Origin: an uncultured Paracoccaceae bacterium
GTDB lineage: Bacteria > Pseudomonadota > Alphaproteobacteria > Rhodobacterales > Rhodobacteraceae
Assembly: GCA_947496535.1 (NCBI GenBank)
Contig: CANMDE010000003.1
Location: 620,001-684,000, forward strand
Reading direction: 5' to 3'
DNA length: 64,000 bases
Of the stretch, positions 60,224 through 64,000 are shown piece by piece. The notes under the pieces were generated by a model, which made no database searches, was not told where the DNA came from, and saw only the letters and a list, made by a program, of their open reading frames with translations. Each line of letters opens with the position of its first letter. The first letter of the stretch is position 1. The position numbers and the translations under genes were made by a program.

Positions 60224-60592
60224 CTAGCCTAGCGACTCTGCTGTTTCGTCCCGCAGCACCTTGAGTTCGTCCAGCGTTTCGTCCAGCTGCTTGCGTTGTT
60301 CCTGCAATTCGACCATCTGCCGATCCGCCAGTTCAATCCACTGCCGCATTTGCGCCTCGGTTCCTTCGTGTTCGTAGATCATCAGCCATTGCCTGATGTC
60401 TTCGAGCGCAAAGCCGAACCGCCGCCCGCGAAGGATCAGGGTCATTCGCGCAAGCTCTTTGGCACCATAGAATCGTGACCGGCCCTCTTTTTCCGGTGTC
60501 AGCAGTTCAATGTATTCGTAGTATCGCAGCGTACGTGGCGTCACATCGAATTTCGCGCACATCTCTTTGAATGATAGGCGGTTATCTGACAT
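60224..60592 (-). CDS. MerR family transcriptional regulator, copy 2
   Basis: 122 residues. The helix-turn-helix is [20 protein letters not shown] and the wing SRFYGAKELARMTLILRGRR, then FGFALEDIRQWLMIY and a coiled coil. It is plainly paralogous to the regulator at 59493-59891 throughout. The ATG at 60592 follows GGAGG. It diverges from the thioesterase operon, so it may control that side, its paralogue, or both. Confidence 0.82.
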   Translation of the reverse strand: MSDNRLSFKEMCAKFDVTPRTLRYYEYIELLTPEKEGRSRFYGAKELARMTLILRGRRFGFALEDIRQWLMIYEHEGTEAQMRQWIELADRQMVELQEQRKQLDETLDELKVLRDETAESLG

Positions 60593-60612
60593 TTCGGCCT
60601 CCTTGGTGCTAC

Positions 60613-60621
60613 CGTAACGTG
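60613..60621. promoter_or_regulatory. CGTAACGTG word shared with the other merR promoter
   Basis: This nine-base word lies 20 bp upstream of the second merR gene and recurs exactly at 59979-59987 upstream of the first. It may be part of a common operator; the divergent thioesterase promoter is also close. Confidence 0.3.
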
Positions 60622-60746
60622 TTGCCATAAGAGGGGCAACGGCTCAACAAACGATGTTTTGGCGAAGATGTGGTCTGCGCGTTATTCGGTGCTTGCAGTT
60701 CATGCTGGGTTTGACAAGTTGTCTTTATGGACCGAAGGGAAAGCCG

Positions 60747-61190
60747 ATGTCGATTGATGAAAATGCCGAAAATCGTGAACGCATTGCCCGCCAGTTCATT
60801 GATGCGATTCCACATGCCAAGGCGCTGGGCATGCTGTTGAACAAAGTCGATGACGGCAAGGCCGAGATATGTATGGCCTATGATGAAAAGCTGATTGGCG
60901 ACCCTGAGACCGGCGTGGTGCATGGCGGTGCCGTATCGGCCTTGATGGATACCTGTGCGGGTGCTGCCGTGATGTCGCATCCGGCGGCACCGGTTGCCAC
61001 TGCGACGCTTGATTTGCGTATCGATTACATGCGACCTGCCACGCCGGGCCAGAAGATCACCGCGAAGGCGGAGTGCTATCATGTTACCCGCTCGGTGGCC
61101 TTTGTCCGCGCCGTGGCCACTGATGCTGACGAAGATCGCCCTGTCGCCACTGCAAGTGCAGCCTTTACGATTGAAAGGGCCGCATCATGA
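60747..61190 (+). CDS. PaaI-type hotdog thioesterase, copy 1
   Basis: 147 residues of the hotdog-fold PaaI family. The active-site loop reads [19 protein letters not shown], with [18 protein letters not shown] forming the central strand. It hydrolyses acyl-CoA thioesters. GAAGGGA supports the ATG at 60747 although the frame is open to 60654. It is divergent from the second merR gene and overlaps the next thioesterase gene by ATGA. Confidence 0.83.
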   Translation: MSIDENAENRERIARQFIDAIPHAKALGMLLNKVDDGKAEICMAYDEKLIGDPETGVVHGGAVSALMDTCAGAAVMSHPAAPVATATLDLRIDYMRPATPGQKITAKAECYHVTRSVAFVRAVATDADEDRPVATASAAFTIERAAS

Positions 61191-61675
61191 GCCGCAAGCC
61201 GGAGCCGGTTCAGGTTATCAAACAACGTCGCGATGCCGCTTTGTCCAAGCTGGTCGCAGGTGTTCCTTATATTAATTACCTTGGTGTCAGTTTTGACCGG
61301 CGCGGGGATGAACTGACAGGCGTTCTGGCCTATGACGACAAGCTGATCGGCAATCCGATGTTGCCCGCCCTGCATGGCGGTGCGACGGCTGCCTTTCTTG
61401 AAGTGACTGCGATCATTGAGCTGAGCTGGGCCCTGATTTGGGATGATGTTGAGAAGGGCGGCGCGCCGTCCGAGAAAGTCAAATTGCCCAAGACGATAGA
61501 TTTTACCGTGGATTACCTGCGATCGGGTTTGCCCCGTGACGCTTATGCCCGTGCGCGTGTAAACCGGTCAGGTCGCCGCTATGCGTCGGTCCATGTTGAG
61601 GCGTGGCAGGACAATCGCAATCGCCTGTTTGCATCGGCGACGGGTCATTTTCTGATGCCGTCTAAGGATGGCTGA
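61187..61675 (+). CDS. PaaI-type hotdog thioesterase, copy 2
   Basis: 162 residues, same fold as the preceding gene. The active-site loop is [20 protein letters not shown] and the strand [18 protein letters not shown]. The general acid/base position of copy 1 (Asp in LMDTC) is Glu here (FLEVT). Two different thioesterases made together suggest a heteromeric enzyme or different substrates. It overlaps the MATE gene by 8 bp. Confidence 0.8.
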   Translation: MSRKPEPVQVIKQRRDAALSKLVAGVPYINYLGVSFDRRGDELTGVLAYDDKLIGNPMLPALHGGATAAFLEVTAIIELSWALIWDDVEKGGAPSEKVKLPKTIDFTVDYLRSGLPRDAYARARVNRSGRRYASVHVEAWQDNRNRLFASATGHFLMPSKDG

Positions 61676-63005
61676 GCGTGAACGCCTGACCAATCGCCGG
61701 GTTCTGCAAATCGCGGTTCCGATTGTGATTTCCAATGCAACCGTGCCGATTTTGGGCATCGTTGATTCCGGTGTTGTCGGCCAGTTGGGTGAGCCGGGGC
61801 TGATCGGTGCTGTCGGCCTTGGTGCTATAATACTGTCCGCGTCCTATTGGATTTTCGGATTTCTACGGATGGGCACGACTGGCCTGACATCGCAGGCTAT
61901 GGGGGCAGGGGACGGCGCTGAGGTTACGGCCTTACTGTCCCGCGCCCTGTTGATCGGCATATCGGCTGGTGCCGCAATGATCCTGCTCCAGCTTTTGTTA
62001 TTCCATGGCGCGTTCCTTCTGTCCCCCGCCAGCGCAGAGGTTGAGGCACTGGCCCGCGAATATATGGCGGTGCGTATCTGGTCGGCCCCCGCGACGATTG
62101 CGCTTTACGGCATTACCGGATGGTTGATCGCGCAAGAGCGCACCCGTGCCGTGCTGATCATTCAAGTGTTGATGAATGGCACCAACATCGTGCTGGACGT
62201 GGTCTTTGTCCTTGGCTTTGATTGGGGCGTGGCGGGTGTGGCTTGGGCCACGTTCATTGCGGAATGGTCCGGGTTTGCCCTTGGACTGTGGTTGTGCCGC
62301 GATGCGTTTGTGGGGTCGGCCTGGTATGACCGTGTGCGCCTGTTTGACCGTGAACGGCTGATTAATATGGCTGTGGTGAATACCGACATCATGATCCGGT
62401 CGGTGCTGTTGCAGGCAATCTTTGTCAGTTTTCTGATGTTCGGGTCGGATTTTGGCGATGTGCAGTTGGACGCTAACCAGATCCTGATGCAGTTCTTGTA
62501 TGTGACTGCGTTCGCGCTTGACGGGTTCGCCTTTGCTGCTGAAGCGCTGGTGGGGCAGGCGTTGGGTGCTAAGGAACGCGCGCGTTTGCGTAGAAGCGCT
62601 GTCCTAACCAGCGCATGGGGTGCGGGGACTTGCGCGGTCTTGTCGATTTGCTTTGCTCTGTTCGGTCCATGGGTGATCGACGTGATGGCCAAAGCGCCCG
62701 AGGTGCAGGAGGCCGCGCGGACCTATCTGCCCTACATGGTTGCGGCCCCCATCGTGGGCGTCGCGGCCTGGATGCTAGATGGCATCTTTATCGGTGCGAC
62801 CCGGACAAAGGACATGCGCAATATGATGATCATTTCGACCATCATTTATTTTGTGAGCGTCATCCCCTTGATGGCCGCCTTTGGCAATCATGGGCTGTGG
62901 TTGGGGATGCTGATCAGCTTTATCGCGCGGGGGATCACGCTGGGCTGGAAATATCCGGGGCTGGAGGCGCAAGCGGAGAGGTCACAACCAATCGCTGCGG
63001 CCTGA
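61668..63005 (+). CDS. MATE family efflux transporter
   Basis: 445 residues, 12 membrane segments in two halves. N-terminal part [19 protein letters not shown] then [20 protein letters not shown] matches DinF-like MATE exporters; [18 protein letters not shown] and later [13 protein letters not shown] are the paired MATE motifs. It exports cationic or toxic compounds with Na+ or H+; substrate unknown. The gene overlaps the thioesterase and its 3' end overlaps the convergent pyrD by 24 bp. Confidence 0.87.
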   Translation: MAERERLTNRRVLQIAVPIVISNATVPILGIVDSGVVGQLGEPGLIGAVGLGAIILSASYWIFGFLRMGTTGLTSQAMGAGDGAEVTALLSRALLIGISAGAAMILLQLLLFHGAFLLSPASAEVEALAREYMAVRIWSAPATIALYGITGWLIAQERTRAVLIIQVLMNGTNIVLDVVFVLGFDWGVAGVAWATFIAEWSGFALGLWLCRDAFVGSAWYDRVRLFDRERLINMAVVNTDIMIRSVLLQAIFVSFLMFGSDFGDVQLDANQILMQFLYVTAFALDGFAFAAEALVGQALGAKERARLRRSAVLTSAWGAGTCAVLSICFALFGPWVIDVMAKAPEVQEAARTYLPYMVAAPIVGVAAWMLDGIFIGATRTKDMRNMMIISTIIYFVSVIPLMAAFGNHGLWLGMLISFIARGITLGWKYPGLEAQAERSQPIAAA

Positions 63006-64000
63006 TCCGACCGCATCAGCGACATTGGCGAAACCGTCGCGGGCGAGCAGTTGATCGAGACCGTTTGCTATCTCATCAACCAGTGACAGACCGCCATAGA
63101 CCAGAGCCGTATAAAGCTGCGCCGCCGACGCGCCCGCGCGGATTTTCTGATAGGCTTGTTCTGCGCTACCGACCCCGCCGACCCCAATCAATGGCAGGTC
63201 GGTCAATGTGGACAGTTGGGCCAGAACGCGGGTTGATTTCTCGAATAATGGCTGACCGGAAAGACCGCCGGCCTGATCCTTGTGCGGGCTGTGCAGCCCG
63301 TTGCGGTCAAGCGTTGTGTTGGTCGCGATAATGGCGGCGATGCCTGAGGTGTTTGCGACTTCGGCCACTTCGGCGATTTCATCGTCTGACAGGTCCGGTG
63401 CGATTTTAAGGAAGACCGGGATCGGTGTTGCAAGGCCCGCTTGCGCTTCCATCACCCCGGCCAGCAGCCCGGCGAGTGCTGCTTTTCCTTGCAGATCCCG
63501 CAACTTTTCGGTGTTGGGTGATGAGACGTTCACCGTTGCGAAATCAATATGGGCACCGCAATGCGCCAGCACGGTCGCGAAATCTGTGGCGCGGTCGTCG
63601 CTGTCTTTGTTGGCCCCAAGGTTTATACCCACGATGCGGTCTGCGGGGCGTTTGGCCAGACGTTCGGTGATCAACTGCATCCCGTCATTATTGAACCCGA
63701 ACCGGTTGATTGCTGCCTGATCTTCGGCCAGCCGAAACAGACGGGGCTTGGGGTTGCCGGGTTGCGGACGGGGTGTGGCTGCGCCGACCTCAAGAAATCC
63801 GAAACCTGTCCGGGCCAATGCGCCAAGTGCTGTGGCGTTCTTGTCAAACCCGGCGGCGAGGCCCACGGGATTTGGCAATGCGAGACCAGCAACCGTTGTT
63901 CGTAGCCTATCAGACGTGATCGGACCGCCGCGCGGGCCAAGCCCTGTGTTCAACGCAGTTAATGCCAGCCCATGCGCCCTTTCGGGGTCAAACCGACGCA
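62982..64000 (-). CDS. pyrD: Dihydroorotate dehydrogenase (quinone), 5'-truncated by window edge
   Basis: The visible 339 residues are class 2 PyrD, which oxidises dihydroorotate with quinone at the membrane. The frame is open to the right edge and the residues there ([20 protein letters not shown]) are typical of the N-terminal region, so only the membrane helix and start are missing. Motifs are [35 protein letters not shown] (catalytic Ser) and [20 protein letters not shown]. The 3' end overlaps the convergent MATE gene by 24 bp. Confidence 0.92.
   Translation of the reverse strand, partial: RRFDPERAHGLALTALNTGLGPRGGPITSDRLRTTVAGLALPNPVGLAAGFDKNATALGALARTGFGFLEVGAATPRPQPGNPKPRLFRLAEDQAAINRFGFNNDGMQLITERLAKRPADRIVGINLGANKDSDDRATDFATVLAHCGAHIDFATVNVSSPNTEKLRDLQGKAALAGLLAGVMEAQAGLATPIPVFLKIAPDLSDDEIAEVAEVANTSGIAAIIATNTTLDRNGLHSPHKDQAGGLSGQPLFEKSTRVLAQLSTLTDLPLIGVGGVGSAEQAYQKIRAGASAAQLYTALVYGGLSLVDEIANGLDQLLARDGFANVADAVGSGRSDWL

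Overview
The window looks like a chromosomal segment of a Rhodobacteraceae member (Roseobacter group). It is moderately GC-rich. Many genes read as typical members of that family: class II DAHP synthase, PAS_5 protein, GlxA-type regulator, YicC-gmk, a liv-type ABC operon, and an acyl-CoA dehydrogenase with an extra C-terminal domain. Genus cannot be fixed from the sequence. Genes are packed with many ATGA overlaps, and four convergent pairs share their stop codons. I see no rRNA, tRNA, CRISPR array, insertion sequence or prophage.

Layout. 1-10.2 kb: an exopolysaccharide locus. A partial beta-rich protein and a Wzz/Wzc-like chain-length ATPase flank a tight + strand operon of flippase, polymerase, two hexapeptide acetyltransferases and three glycosyltransferases. 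A CtrA-type box lies in the divergent promoter. 10.2-13.6 kb: an envelope-lipid operon (TetR; PspA, YiaAB-like protein, PlsC, CdsA) with palindromic operators bracketing the promoter. 13.6-22.1 kb: catabolic genes (enolase-superfamily enzyme, alcohol dehydrogenase, MFS exporter; then HAD dehalogenase, hydrolase, threonine dehydratase, EEP nuclease-like protein, PcaD-like hydrolase). 22.3-29.1 kb: sulfotransferase, FKBP isomerase and a complete branched-chain amino-acid-type ABC transporter that also contains an overlapping 49-residue membrane protein gene.

29.2-37.4 kb: DUF1499 protein, GlxA-like regulator, DAHP synthase, PAS_5 protein, then yicC-gmk-gamma carbonic anhydrase-histidine kinase and a cytochrome c. 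37.4-42.0 kb: an accessory patch around parE, with a palindromic intergenic sequence, an AT-richer NYN-domain gene, the C-terminal relic of a flavin monooxygenase and a VOC protein. 42-47 kb: periplasmic hydrolase, SDR enzyme, lipoprotein, DCC protein and a saccharopine-dehydrogenase/DUF4166 fusion. 47-52 kb: a degenerate M48-like membrane protein, an acyl-CoA synthetase, and a carotenoid/CHRD pair under an apparent MerR promoter.

52-61.7 kb: fatty/branched acyl-CoA oxidation genes (fadB, a tandem NTF2-like protein, fadA, a small protein, GST; acyl-CoA dehydrogenase with two paralogous MerR regulators; two PaaI-type thioesterases). The end of the window holds a MATE exporter and pyrD, which runs off the right edge.

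The best candidates for something new are the TetR-controlled PspA/YiaAB/PlsC/CdsA module, the tandem NTF2-like protein in the beta-oxidation operon, the hidden membrane peptide in the liv operon, and a 39-bp terminator-like repeat present twice (plus a partial third copy).
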